Shown: positions 51,479 through 59,678 of the stretch, in pieces
Layout: every line of letters begins with the position of its first letter
Position numbering within the stretch: the stretch's first letter is position 1
Assembly (NCBI RefSeq): GCF_009848685.1
Contig: NZ_WXTX01000005.1
Span: forward strand, 124,001-188,000
DNA from: Andreprevotia sp. IGB-42
GTDB lineage: Bacteria; Pseudomonadota; Gammaproteobacteria; Burkholderiales; Chitinibacteraceae
Reading direction: 5' to 3'
DNA length: 64,000 nt
The notes under the pieces: model-generated
What the model saw: the letters and a program-made list of their open reading frames with translations, nothing else
Told to the model about the DNA's origin: nothing
Database searches by the model: none
Position numbers and translations under genes: made by a program

Positions 51479-52660
51479 TTAGCGCAGCGATTGCGTCAGC
51501 GTGTTGAACAGGCTGTGCTGCGCATCATCCTGCGTCAGCTCCCAGATCATCACGCCGGCCAGACCATTGGCTTTCACGTAGTCGAGCTTGGTCTTGAGCG
51601 ATTGCGGATCGTCGTAGCTGACAAACTCGCGCGTGCCGGCGTTGTACAGATACGGCGCGCCACCGGCTTCCTTGCTGCGGAATTGCTGCCAGCCCGGCTT
51701 GCCGATCAGGTCCTGCTTCACCAGGTAGTACTGGCCGGCGCCCGGCTCCTTGTACTGCTTCAGGCCCGGTCCCTTGGAAGGCTGATTGAGGCCATCGCCC
51801 GCTGGGCCGGGCTCCACATTGCCCTGCGCGCGGAAGTAGAACGGCAGCCCGAATACCAGTTGGTCCTTGCGGGCGCCCTTGTCCAGCATGTACTTGATGC
51901 CCAGGTCGATGGACAGCACCTTGCCGTCCGGATCGGCCGCCAGCCCGTACAGCGGGGCCAGCAGGCCGGCGCGTGCGCTCCAGGCGCCGTAGAAGTCGTA
52001 CAGCATCATGTTCACCCAATCGAGCTCTTTCACGGCCCGCGGGATGTCATAACCGGACAGCGACCAGCCGCCGTTGGTCACCGGCAGTGCGGCGGTCAGC
52101 ACGTATTTCTGGTTGTCGTTCTTGCCCTGGCGGGCCAGCTCGGCGCGCAGTGCCTGCAGCAGCAGGATGTAGTTGTCCTTGTCTGCCGGCGATGCATCAT
52201 CGGCATAGTTGCCGCCGGTTACCGGATGCTCCCAGTCCAGATCCAGCCCCTGGCACTGATAGGCACGCATGATGGCGGTGGCGGTGATGGCCAGCCGCGT
52301 GCGCGCTGCCTCGCTTTGCGCCACCTTGGCGATATTGCGCGAACCCTCCCAGCCGGCAATCACCCACTGGCACTTCAGCGCCGGGTTCTTCTTGCGGGCC
52401 TCGGTGAAGGCCTGATGCCAGAACAGCGCCGATGGCGCTGCTGCATCGCTCACGAAGGCCGTGCCATCCGGCTTTACCTCCAGAAACGACAAGATGCCGT
52501 AATCCAGCTTGGGCAGTACCTCTACCGCCCGCTGCTGATCCTGATCCGATTGCCAGGTGGGCAGGTAGGAAATGATCAGTGGTGCCGCCTGGGCCGCGCT
52601 ACAGAGCAGCGCGCCGGCCATGGCGAAGGGAAGCAAGGGGTTGAATCGTGGGCTATGCAT
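51479..52660 (-). CDS. Secreted GH18 chitinase
   Basis: The 393-residue protein has a signal peptide (ending ALLCSAAQA at about residue 25) and a GH18 TIM barrel: ILSFLEVKPDG, WVIAGWEGSRNIA, the catalytic motif QGLDLDWEHP and LDWVNMMLYDFYG. The DxDxE core (Asp, Asp, Glu) is intact but the first Asp of DxxDxDxE is Gln. No carbohydrate-binding module is attached. It is followed by the GH16 gene, with which it probably degrades fungal or arthropod chitin. AGGAG sets the start. Confidence 0.9.
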   Translation of the reverse strand: MHSPRFNPLLPFAMAGALLCSAAQAAPLIISYLPTWQSDQDQQRAVEVLPKLDYGILSFLEVKPDGTAFVSDAAAPSALFWHQAFTEARKKNPALKCQWVIAGWEGSRNIAKVAQSEAARTRLAITATAIMRAYQCQGLDLDWEHPVTGGNYADDASPADKDNYILLLQALRAELARQGKNDNQKYVLTAALPVTNGGWSLSGYDIPRAVKELDWVNMMLYDFYGAWSARAGLLAPLYGLAADPDGKVLSIDLGIKYMLDKGARKDQLVFGLPFYFRAQGNVEPGPAGDGLNQPSKGPGLKQYKEPGAGQYYLVKQDLIGKPGWQQFRSKEAGGAPYLYNAGTREFVSYDDPQSLKTKLDYVKANGLAGVMIWELTQDDAQHSLFNTLTQSLR

Positions 52661-52784
52661 GCAATGACTCTCCTGGGTATTGTTTGTTCGCCGCCTCGGT
52701 GTGCGGCGTAGCCAAAAATTAAGCGATTGATTAGCAAGGAGGAATGTCTGAATATGACGATCACGTTTGTTCAAGTTGCGCACC

Positions 52785-53666
52785 ATGTCCACCATTTACC
52801 AGGAACTGTTCGATATCGACCCCCGCAATGTGCAGCACAGCGTGGGGGCGCGCATCTTTCACCACCCGCACCTGCGTGCGCTGGCTGACCACGATGTGCT
52901 GCTGGCAGGGGTGTCCTACGTGCACGGCCCGCTGCATGTGGAACGCATCGGCGCGCCATTCCATATCGTGCTGCTGAGCGTGGAAGGCGAGGGGCTGGTG
53001 ATCGACGGTGCGCAGCGCCGCCTGCTGGGCCCCGGGCAGATGGCCATCCTGCCTGCATACGGGCACAGCGGCTTTTGCGATAACGGCGGCTACTGGCGCA
53101 CCGCGTGGTTCTTGCTGAACGATTCGCGCAGCTGGGCCTTCCTGCAGGGCAACCAGATCAGCATGCGGCCGGTGATTGCTGCAGAGAATCTCTTCCACGC
53201 CACCGCGCTCACCTGCCTGGAGGCGCAGCAGGAGCACGAAGCATTCACCGGTGCTGCCATGCTGCTGGCGGTGGACTTGCTCAAGCGCATGCTGGCCAGC
53301 ACCGAGGCGGGTGATGAAATCACCCGTTCATTACAGGCGCTGTTCGATGCAGTAAAGCGCGACCCCGCGCAGCCCTGGCGCGTGGAAGACCTGGCCGCCC
53401 GCCAACACCTCAGCCGTGCGCAGTTCCAGCGCCAGTGCCTGCGCTACCTGGGCGTGGCCCCGCAGCAGATGATCATCAACCAGCGCATGGCCCGCGCCCG
53501 CGAGTTGCTACTGGCCGGCTTCGGCAACGTGGGCGCAGTGGCAGAGGCGGTGGGCTATGAGGAAATCGCCAGCTTCAGTCGCCGCTTCAGCCGTCACTTC
53601 GGCACCGGGCCGGGCGATGTGCTGCGCGAGCTGGCGCTGGCTCCGAAGGAGATCGGGGCGGGGTGA
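52785..53666 (+). CDS. AraC family regulator divergent from the chitinase gene
   Basis: A 293-residue protein with an N-terminal cupin-type ligand-binding domain (HVERIGAPFHIVLLSVEGEGLVID, LLGPGQMAILPAYGHSGF) and a C-terminal AraC double HTH (WRVEDLAARQHLSRAQFQRQCLRYLG, VGAVAEAVGYEEIASFSRRFSRHFGTGP). The ligand is probably a sugar (inference). The chitinase gene is divergent across ~125 bases, so it is a likely target. A TTG start 18 bases upstream is possible. Confidence 0.85.
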   Translation: MSTIYQELFDIDPRNVQHSVGARIFHHPHLRALADHDVLLAGVSYVHGPLHVERIGAPFHIVLLSVEGEGLVIDGAQRRLLGPGQMAILPAYGHSGFCDNGGYWRTAWFLLNDSRSWAFLQGNQISMRPVIAAENLFHATALTCLEAQQEHEAFTGAAMLLAVDLLKRMLASTEAGDEITRSLQALFDAVKRDPAQPWRVEDLAARQHLSRAQFQRQCLRYLGVAPQQMIINQRMARARELLLAGFGNVGAVAEAVGYEEIASFSRRFSRHFGTGPGDVLRELALAPKEIGAG

Positions 53667-54216
53667 GGGGGCTGATAGATGAATCGCCCGATTCCGCACG
53701 CCTGCCAAGGCAGCCTTACCACCGAGCTGTGGTTTTGGGGCATAAAAGACAAAGGCCAAAGCGATAACGGTTTTATAACGGTAAATTTCTATTGCGTTGG
53801 CCAAGCTGCTCCGTCGCAATGGCAATGCTGCTACCGGATGCGCAATCGCAAACAAGTCACCTAGCATCATGTCGTCATGCCACAGGAGGATGAGGTCGAT
53901 GCCATACCGTTCGCGGTACGCCAATGCCAGCGTTTCCAGTTCCAGCGCATCCGGCATCCAGTTTGACGGATACAGTTCCCGCTAGATGGCCATCGGTGTG
54001 TCGGCAGGGCGGAAGCGCAGCGCTGGCAGGCGTGGCAGCGCAATCGCATCGACAAACAATTGCAGAAGCGGTGGATATCCGTTTTGCTGGCCTGGGGAAT
54101 GTGCTGCGCCAAGCCCGGCCAGCGCATGGCCTGTGCTGATAATGCGGCAGCGGGTTGCTGGCCAAATGCAGCATCAATGTGCTCAACAGCAGAGCCCCAA
54201 GCAAAACATGGCTCAT
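53667..54216 (-). pseudogene. Decayed reading frame with in-frame stop and frameshift
   Basis: Read leftward, the start at 54216 gives a signal-peptide-like sequence (MSHVLLGALLLSTLMLHLA). After a shift, another frame gives a protein-like stretch with LLQLFVDAIALPRLPALRF, then a TAG, and after it in the same frame RELYPSNWMPDALELETLAL, RERYGIDLILLW and MMLGDLFAIAHP. The parts read as one exported protein broken by one shift and one stop. The original function is unknown and the 3' limit is uncertain; it may end near 53700. Confidence 0.4.
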
Positions 54217-54348
54217 CCGGTGTCTCTTTGGGCCGTTGCTGCTTTGATCAGACCGGGTTGCGGTTGCGGCAAGCCGGCATGTTCATCCATGCCGATCAGG
54301 TGCTGAGGTCTGCGGGCATCATGGCAGCTTGCCGGATGCCCGCGGCGC

Positions 54349-54891
54349 TCAAAATTGCACGTCCGCGGTATTGATCACGCGGGCAAACGGGCCCTGCAGG
54401 GTTGCGTTGTGATGCGCGATGATCGCACTGGCAGAAAGCGCAGCCGTATCCATGGTGGTATGTGCGTCTGCCACCAGCACCGGCTGGAATCCCAATTCCG
54501 CAGCAATGCGGCAGGTGGCATCGATGCAGTATTGCGTCTTCATGCCGCAGATCACCAGGTCGCGCACGCCTGCGTCAGCCAACTTCGCTGCAAGCGGAGT
54601 ATTCAGAAAACAACTGGGCCGTGTCTTGTCGAAAACGGTATCGATTACCGCATCGATATCCAGCTCCGGCAGCAACTGCCACAGGGGACTACCGGCCTCG
54701 ATGGGGGAGCCTGCTGGCCCGGTATGGCGCGCGGCAAAAATCGGTGCTTCAGCAGTGCGGGCTTGCTGGATCAGTTTCTGCACGGCGGCCAGCACGCGTT
54801 CACGTGCGTGTGGCTGTTCCGGGCCATGAAACAGGCCCACCTGCATATCGACAACCAACAGCGCTGCGCGCCTCGGGTTCTGGTGCTGCAT
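54349..54891 (-). CDS. Isochorismatase-family cysteine hydrolase
   Basis: A 180-residue protein with the isochorismatase-like fold and the catalytic triad Asp15 (LLVVDMQ), Lys89 (FDKTRPSCF) and Cys122 (GMKTQYCIDATC). Family members hydrolyse isochorismate, nicotinamide, or carbamoyl/amide compounds; the substrate is not predictable from these residues. AAGGAG precedes the start. A terminator and a threonine-rich leader peptide lie just upstream on the same strand, which suggests control by translation of threonine codons. Confidence 0.88.
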   Translation of the reverse strand: MQHQNPRRAALLVVDMQVGLFHGPEQPHARERVLAAVQKLIQQARTAEAPIFAARHTGPAGSPIEAGSPLWQLLPELDIDAVIDTVFDKTRPSCFLNTPLAAKLADAGVRDLVICGMKTQYCIDATCRIAAELGFQPVLVADAHTTMDTAALSASAIIAHHNATLQGPFARVINTADVQF

Positions 54892-54933
54892 GGCATTGCT
54901 CCTTGTTTATGTGCCAGGCAAGACGGCGCAGAG

Positions 54934-54966
54934 AAAAGGCCCCGTCCATTTCTGGCGGGGCCTTGG
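54934..54966 (-). terminator. Terminator hairpin of a putative attenuator
   Basis: Read leftward, AAGGCCCCG and CGGGGCCTT form a perfect 9-bp stem followed by TTTTC. It begins about 20 bases after the leader peptide stop and ends 43 bases before the hydrolase ATG. It would also serve to end the SRAP transcript. CCCGCC in its 5' arm can pair with GGCGGG at the end of the leader, an alternative antiterminator. Confidence 0.8.
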
Positions 54967-54984
54967 GGATTCAGTGACTTGCGT

Positions 54985-55059
54985 TCACGAACCAGCCCGC
55001 CACCCGCCATAAGCGGTTGCGGTGGTGATCGTGGTGGTGTTGCGGGCACGCAGGTTCAT
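54985..55059 (-). CDS. Threonine-rich leader peptide (putative attenuator)
   Basis: A 24-residue open frame reads MNLRAR then NTTTITTATAYGGW then RAGS, with six Thr in ten residues, recalling the E. coli thr leader peptide (TTITTTITITT). The stop is followed at ~20 bases by a strong terminator. The Thr-codon segment can pair with the GGCGGGTGGCGGG at its end, and that with the terminator 5' arm, giving the pause, antiterminator and terminator alternatives of classical attenuation. An ATG four codons upstream is an alternative start. Promoter uncertain: a TATAAC lies at 55138-55143. Confidence 0.6.
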   Translation of the reverse strand: MNLRARNTTTITTATAYGGWRAGS

Positions 55060-55158
55060 GGGCTTGATCATGCCGCTATCCGATCTGGTTCGTCAACCCC
55101 TTGTCAGCATGGGTTTATCCAGAATGTACTGGAGTTGGTTATATCTTGGAGAGCGGAA

Positions 55159-55833
55159 TCAGAATGCCAGTTCTGCGTTGACAGGCCCGCTGCCATCTAT
55201 TGGCATTGGCAGCGCTGCAGCCATCAGGCTGGCGCCATCCGGTAACACCAGCAGCTGCCTGGCGATATCGCTGTTTTCCGCCGTCAGCCATTGTGCGTAG
55301 CCAGCCTCCGGTACCATCACCAGGCTGCGTTTTTCATCGCCGGGTTTATGCATGCGCTGCATCACCGGGTGCGCATCGGCATTTACGGTGATCTGGCTGA
55401 ACGAGAAACTATACCCCCCGTGCGCTTCCTTCCAGGGCCGCCAGATGCCGGCTACGGCAAACGGGCTGCCGTCGGCCATGCCGATCTGGTAGCGTTCCGC
55501 CCGGCCGGATTCATAGCAAGGCTCGTAAAACACCTGCATCGGTACCAGGCAGCGGTAACCTTTTTGCCAGGCGGTCCGGTAGCTGCGCCGTTGTGCCAGC
55601 GTTTCTGCCCGCGCGTTCATGGTGGAGAACTTCTTCATGTTTGCAGGGATCCTGCTGCGCGGCACCATGCCATAGCTGGCCAAGAGCGCTTGCGGATTGC
55701 CATCGTCACCCTGGATGATGATGGGCGCCTGATAGTCCTGCCACACTTCGGTCGGCCAATCACCGGCAGGCGGATTCAGCAGGAAGTACTTTTGCAGGGT
55801 GGGGGCGGGCAGTGAGCGGTAGTTGACGCACAT
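55159..55833 (-). CDS. yedK: SRAP domain protein (SOS-response-associated peptidase YedK)
   Basis: A 224-residue SRAP protein with catalytic Cys2 (MCVNYR), the active-site Asn/Arg/Glu segment MNARAET, RCLVPMQVFYEPCYE and the conserved His in HPVMQRMHK. YedK/HMCES forms a thiazolidine cross-link with abasic sites in single-stranded DNA to protect them during replication. Cys2 must follow the initiator Met, which fixes the start although no strong ribosome site is visible. Confidence 0.9.
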   Translation of the reverse strand: MCVNYRSLPAPTLQKYFLLNPPAGDWPTEVWQDYQAPIIIQGDDGNPQALLASYGMVPRSRIPANMKKFSTMNARAETLAQRRSYRTAWQKGYRCLVPMQVFYEPCYESGRAERYQIGMADGSPFAVAGIWRPWKEAHGGYSFSFSQITVNADAHPVMQRMHKPGDEKRSLVMVPEAGYAQWLTAENSDIARQLLVLPDGASLMAAALPMPIDGSGPVNAELAF

Positions 55834-55989
55834 GGTGAGCGGCGGGGCGGATAACAAAAGGGAGCATAACTGCTCCTTCCTGTATCCGTCTGCGATATGT
55901 CTTCACGATGGCACGTTGTCGTTTGCCTGATTCAGCAAAGGCCGCTCATTTCCCGCAAGAGTAACCCACTTGTCCCTCTCCCTAACGCC

Positions 55990-58755
55990 TCACTGCCACC
56001 CATACCGCTTGGCATAGAAATGCTTCATCGCCTGCGTGGCCGCTACATACGCCAGCAGGATGCCCACCAGCCATGGAAAGTAGCTCAGCGGCAGCGCCTG
56101 CAGCTTGAAGTAATGCGCCAGCGGGCCCATGGGCAGGAAGATGCCGATGGCAACGATCAAGCCCGTCATCGCCAGCAACGGCCATGCAGCACGGCTCTGG
56201 ATGAAGGGCACCTTGCGGGTGCGGATCATGTGCACGATCAGCGTTTGCGACAGCAGCCCCTCCACGAACCAGCCGGACTGGAACAGCGTCTGGTGCCCGG
56301 CACTATCGGCGCCGAATACAAACCACATCAGCGCAAAGGTACTGATATCGAATACCGAGCTGATCGGCCCGAAAAACACCATGAAGCGGCTCAGTTCGTC
56401 CGGGTTCCACTGCTGCGGTTGCGTCAGCGATGCCTCGTCCACGTTATCGAACGGAATGGCAATTTGCGAGATATCGTACAGCAGGTTCTGCACCAGCAGA
56501 TGCAGCGGCAACATCGGCAGGAAGGGGATGAAGGCACTTGCCACCAGCACCGAAAACACATTGCCGAAGTTGGAGCTGGCCGTCATCTTGATGTACTTGA
56601 GCATGTTGGCAAAGGTCTTGCGGCCTTCGATCACGCCCGCTTCCAGCACCATCAGGCTTTTTTCCAGCAGGATGATATCCGCCGCTTCCTTGGCGATATC
56701 CACTGCGGAATCCACCGAGATACCGATGTCCGCCGCGCGCAACGCCGGCGCATCATTGATGCCGTCACCCATGAAGCCCACCACGTGGCCATGGGCACGC
56801 AATACCCGCACCAGCCGCTCTTTTTGCGTAGGGGACAGCTTGGCAAACACCGTGGTGTTTTCCGCAACGTGGGCCAGCGCGCCGTCATCGAGCGTATCCA
56901 CCTGGCTACCGAGCAATACCCCCTTCACGGTCAGGCCCACTTCCTTGCAGACCTTGAGCGTCACCAGCTCGTTGTCGCCGGTCAGCACCTTCACTTCCAC
57001 ACCATTGGCCTTCAACGCGCGCAGCGCCGGCGCGGTGGTCTCCTTGGGCGGGTCGAGGAAAGCGATGTAACCCACCAGGGTCAACGCACTTTCATCGGCC
57101 ACGCTATAGGTATCCCGCTCCGGCGGCAGTTGTCGCGTGGCCACTGCCACCACGCGCAGGCCTTCCTGATTGAGCGCCGTCGTCACCTTGCGGATGCGCG
57201 CCAGCAATTCGTCGGTCAATGCTTCAACGGCATCGCCATGCGCAACCTGGCTGCACGCAGACAGGATTTCTTCCAGTGCGCCCTTGCAGATCAGCAGGTG
57301 GCGGTCTTCATGCTCGCTCACCACCACCGACATGCGCCGCCGCACGAAATCGAACGGAATCTCGTCCACCTTGCGGTAATTGCTGGCCACGTTCAGCTCT
57401 TTGTGGATTTCCGCGTGCTCCAGCACCGCCACATCCAGCAGGTTTTTCAGGCCGGTCTGGTAATAGCTGTTCAGGTAGGCCATTTCCAGCACGTCGTCCG
57501 CCATCTCGCCGAACACATCGGTGTGGCGCTCCAGCACGATCTTGTCCTGCGTCAGCGTGCCGGTCTTGTCGGTGCACAGGATGTCCATGGCGCCGAAGTT
57601 CTGGATCGCATCCAGCCGCTTCACGATTACCTTCTTGCGGCTGAGGATCACCGCGCCCTTGGCCAGCGTGGAGGTGACGATCATCGGCAGCATTTCCGGC
57701 GTCAGCCCCACGGCAATGGATAGCGCAAACAGCGCCGCCTCTACCCAGTCGCCCTTGGTAAAGCCGTTGATGAACAGCACCAGCGGCGCCATCACGAACA
57801 TGAAGCGGATCAGGATCCAGCTCACCTTGTTCACCCCGGCCTGGAACTGCGTGGGCGTACGGTCCTGTGCGGTTACACGTTCGGCCAGCGCGCCAAAGTA
57901 AGTCTGGTTGCCGGTGCCGATCACCAGTGCCGTGGCCGTACCACTCACCACATTGGTGCCCATGAAGCACAGGTTGTCCTGCTCCAGCGGGTTTTGGATG
58001 CCGGCATCGCGCTGCGCGACAAACTTCTCTACCGGCAGCGCCTCGCCGGTCAGGGCAGCCTGGCTCACGAACAGGTCCTTGGCGGTCAGCACGCGCACAT
58101 CGGCCGGGATCATGTCCCCGGCAGACAGCACCACGATATCGCCCGGCACCAGCAGCTTGATGGCCAGTTCCGCGCGGTGTGATTCATGCGGGTGCAGATG
58201 CACGCCGAAGTACTTTTCCGCTTCCGGGGCAGCGTTGCGTGCCGGGTCACGCCGCAGCACCGTGGCGGTGTTGCTGACCATTTCCTTGAGCTTGTCTGCG
58301 GCGGTGTTGCTGCGCTTTTCCTGCACGAAGCGTAGCAGCGTGGAGATCACCACCATGGCGCCGATCACGATGGCGGCCTTCATGTCCTCGGTCAGGTAAG
58401 ACACGATTGCCAGCACCGTCAGCAGCACGTTGAACGGATTGCGGTAGCACAGCCACAGGTGCACCCACCATGGCATGGGCTTTTCGTGCGCTACCTCGTT
58501 CAGGCCGACCGCTTCACGCTTGATTTCGGCTTCGCGCTCGCTCAGGCCATCCTGGTGCGCGGCCAGTTGCTGCAATGCTGCATCAGGCGCCAGTTGCGCC
58601 AACGCCACCATGCGCTCGGCCAGCTGTTGCGGCATTTCCTTGCCCACGGCTTCGCCGCGCAGCAGATCGAGCAGTGCCAGACGGCGGAACTGCCGGGCGC
58701 TCAGGCCCTTTTGCATGAAGGTCAGCAGACCTTTCTTGAACACTTCAAAACGCAT
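55990..58755 (-). CDS. mgtA: Magnesium-transporting P-type ATPase, MgtA type
   Basis: A 921-residue P3-type ATPase. It has a cation-transporter N-domain and two N-terminal membrane helices, TGEALPVEK in the actuator domain, the phosphorylation motif DKTGTLTQD, nucleotide-binding KGALEE and hinge GDGINDAPALR. Six C-terminal membrane helices follow. Length matches E. coli MgtA (898 residues). It imports Mg2+ across the inner membrane under limitation. A GGAGGAAG site sets the start. A ~420-bp leader without genes precedes it. Confidence 0.93.
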   Translation of the reverse strand: MRFEVFKKGLLTFMQKGLSARQFRRLALLDLLRGEAVGKEMPQQLAERMVALAQLAPDAALQQLAAHQDGLSEREAEIKREAVGLNEVAHEKPMPWWVHLWLCYRNPFNVLLTVLAIVSYLTEDMKAAIVIGAMVVISTLLRFVQEKRSNTAADKLKEMVSNTATVLRRDPARNAAPEAEKYFGVHLHPHESHRAELAIKLLVPGDIVVLSAGDMIPADVRVLTAKDLFVSQAALTGEALPVEKFVAQRDAGIQNPLEQDNLCFMGTNVVSGTATALVIGTGNQTYFGALAERVTAQDRTPTQFQAGVNKVSWILIRFMFVMAPLVLFINGFTKGDWVEAALFALSIAVGLTPEMLPMIVTSTLAKGAVILSRKKVIVKRLDAIQNFGAMDILCTDKTGTLTQDKIVLERHTDVFGEMADDVLEMAYLNSYYQTGLKNLLDVAVLEHAEIHKELNVASNYRKVDEIPFDFVRRRMSVVVSEHEDRHLLICKGALEEILSACSQVAHGDAVEALTDELLARIRKVTTALNQEGLRVVAVATRQLPPERDTYSVADESALTLVGYIAFLDPPKETTAPALRALKANGVEVKVLTGDNELVTLKVCKEVGLTVKGVLLGSQVDTLDDGALAHVAENTTVFAKLSPTQKERLVRVLRAHGHVVGFMGDGINDAPALRAADIGISVDSAVDIAKEAADIILLEKSLMVLEAGVIEGRKTFANMLKYIKMTASSNFGNVFSVLVASAFIPFLPMLPLHLLVQNLLYDISQIAIPFDNVDEASLTQPQQWNPDELSRFMVFFGPISSVFDISTFALMWFVFGADSAGHQTLFQSGWFVEGLLSQTLIVHMIRTRKVPFIQSRAAWPLLAMTGLIVAIGIFLPMGPLAHYFKLQALPLSYFPWLVGILLAYVAATQAMKHFYAKRYGWQ

Positions 58756-59176
58756 ACTTCCTCCCCGCCGGGCGCACGCGGGCAGCCCGGCTCCGGGGCG
58801 CCTGGCCACCGGATCGGTAGTGCAGTCATCCAGGCGGAAACGGCAAGCCCCACGCAGCCGGCAGGCAAGCGCAAAGCCGCTGCGCCGGGCAACGGATGAC
58901 AACGGACAATGATGTGGTAAGAGGGAAGGGGCCGAACCGGATGGTTCAACCCAAGCCGACTACCCGCCTGGGGTGGCAAGGGCAGCGGCAGAAGTGATCT
59001 GCGGTGTCCTTGCCGTTAGCTGCCGATGCAAGATCGGCTACTGGGACTACTGTCCACGGAGGAACTCCATCTGATGAAGATGCGCGGAAGATACGCCCAA
59101 CAGGTGTAAGCGTCCATGCTGAACATGTACGAAAATGCGCCGCTGTGGGTTGCTTGTGTAAGCGCAAGTACACTCA
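58756..59176. other. Leader region upstream of mgtA
   Basis: The region lies between a small membrane-protein gene and mgtA, both leftward. In enterobacteria mgtA has a regulatory Mg/Pro-responsive leader; I could not recognise its elements here, and no Pro-rich leader peptide was found. GC-rich inverted repeats are present near 58900-58960. Confidence 0.4.
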
Positions 59177-59575
59177 TTACTCTTTTTTGTCGGCTTTCAG
59201 GGCTAGACGGGCGAGCAGCGAATTCAGCAACAGCAGCGCCAGGTAAACCAGCAAGCCCAGCAAAACCAGTGCATGCATCATATGCCAGCCCGATGCATGT
59301 ACGACGGTGAGCAGATTGATCAATGCATAAGGGGAAAACAGCAGCAGTGCCAGCAGCGCGCGATCGCAGGCCAGCACATAGGTTCTTGGCCGCAAGGTGG
59401 CAAGCAGCAACAGCAGATCGATCAGCACATAAGGCAGGCTGGCGGCCGCTGCATGCCAATACGAAACACTGCGACCCGGCGTTTCGTAATCGAATACTTC
59501 ATTCCGGCAGGTCATGAGAGCAAGCACCACCACGCCGTAAACAAGCAGTGGAATATCCCTGCGATGCAATGTCAT
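59177..59575 (-). CDS. Small integral membrane protein of unknown function
   Basis: A 132-residue protein with four predicted membrane helices (IPLLVYGVVVLALMTC, WHAAAASLPYVLIDLLLLLATL, CDRALLALLLFSPYALINLLTVV, HMMHALVLLGLLVYLALLLLNSLLARL). Basic loops suggest the N-terminus is cytoplasmic. No family is recognised. It stands between mgtA and the sulP gene on the same strand, with gaps on each side. Confidence 0.6.
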   Translation of the reverse strand: MTLHRRDIPLLVYGVVVLALMTCRNEVFDYETPGRSVSYWHAAAASLPYVLIDLLLLLATLRPRTYVLACDRALLALLLFSPYALINLLTVVHASGWHMMHALVLLGLLVYLALLLLNSLLARLALKADKKE

Positions 59576-59678
59576 TTTTTCACCAGGCATCCTTGGTCGC
59601 TGCAAGCATCAACGCACCAGTCGTATCGCTTCCTTCGGGAACCCTGGCATGCGGCTAGTTGCGATATGGCATGATCGC

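Noticed and set aside
58756-59176. Mg-sensing mgtA riboswitch
   Set aside because: I could not identify the conserved stems or a Pro-rich leader peptide, so it was left as an unassigned leader.
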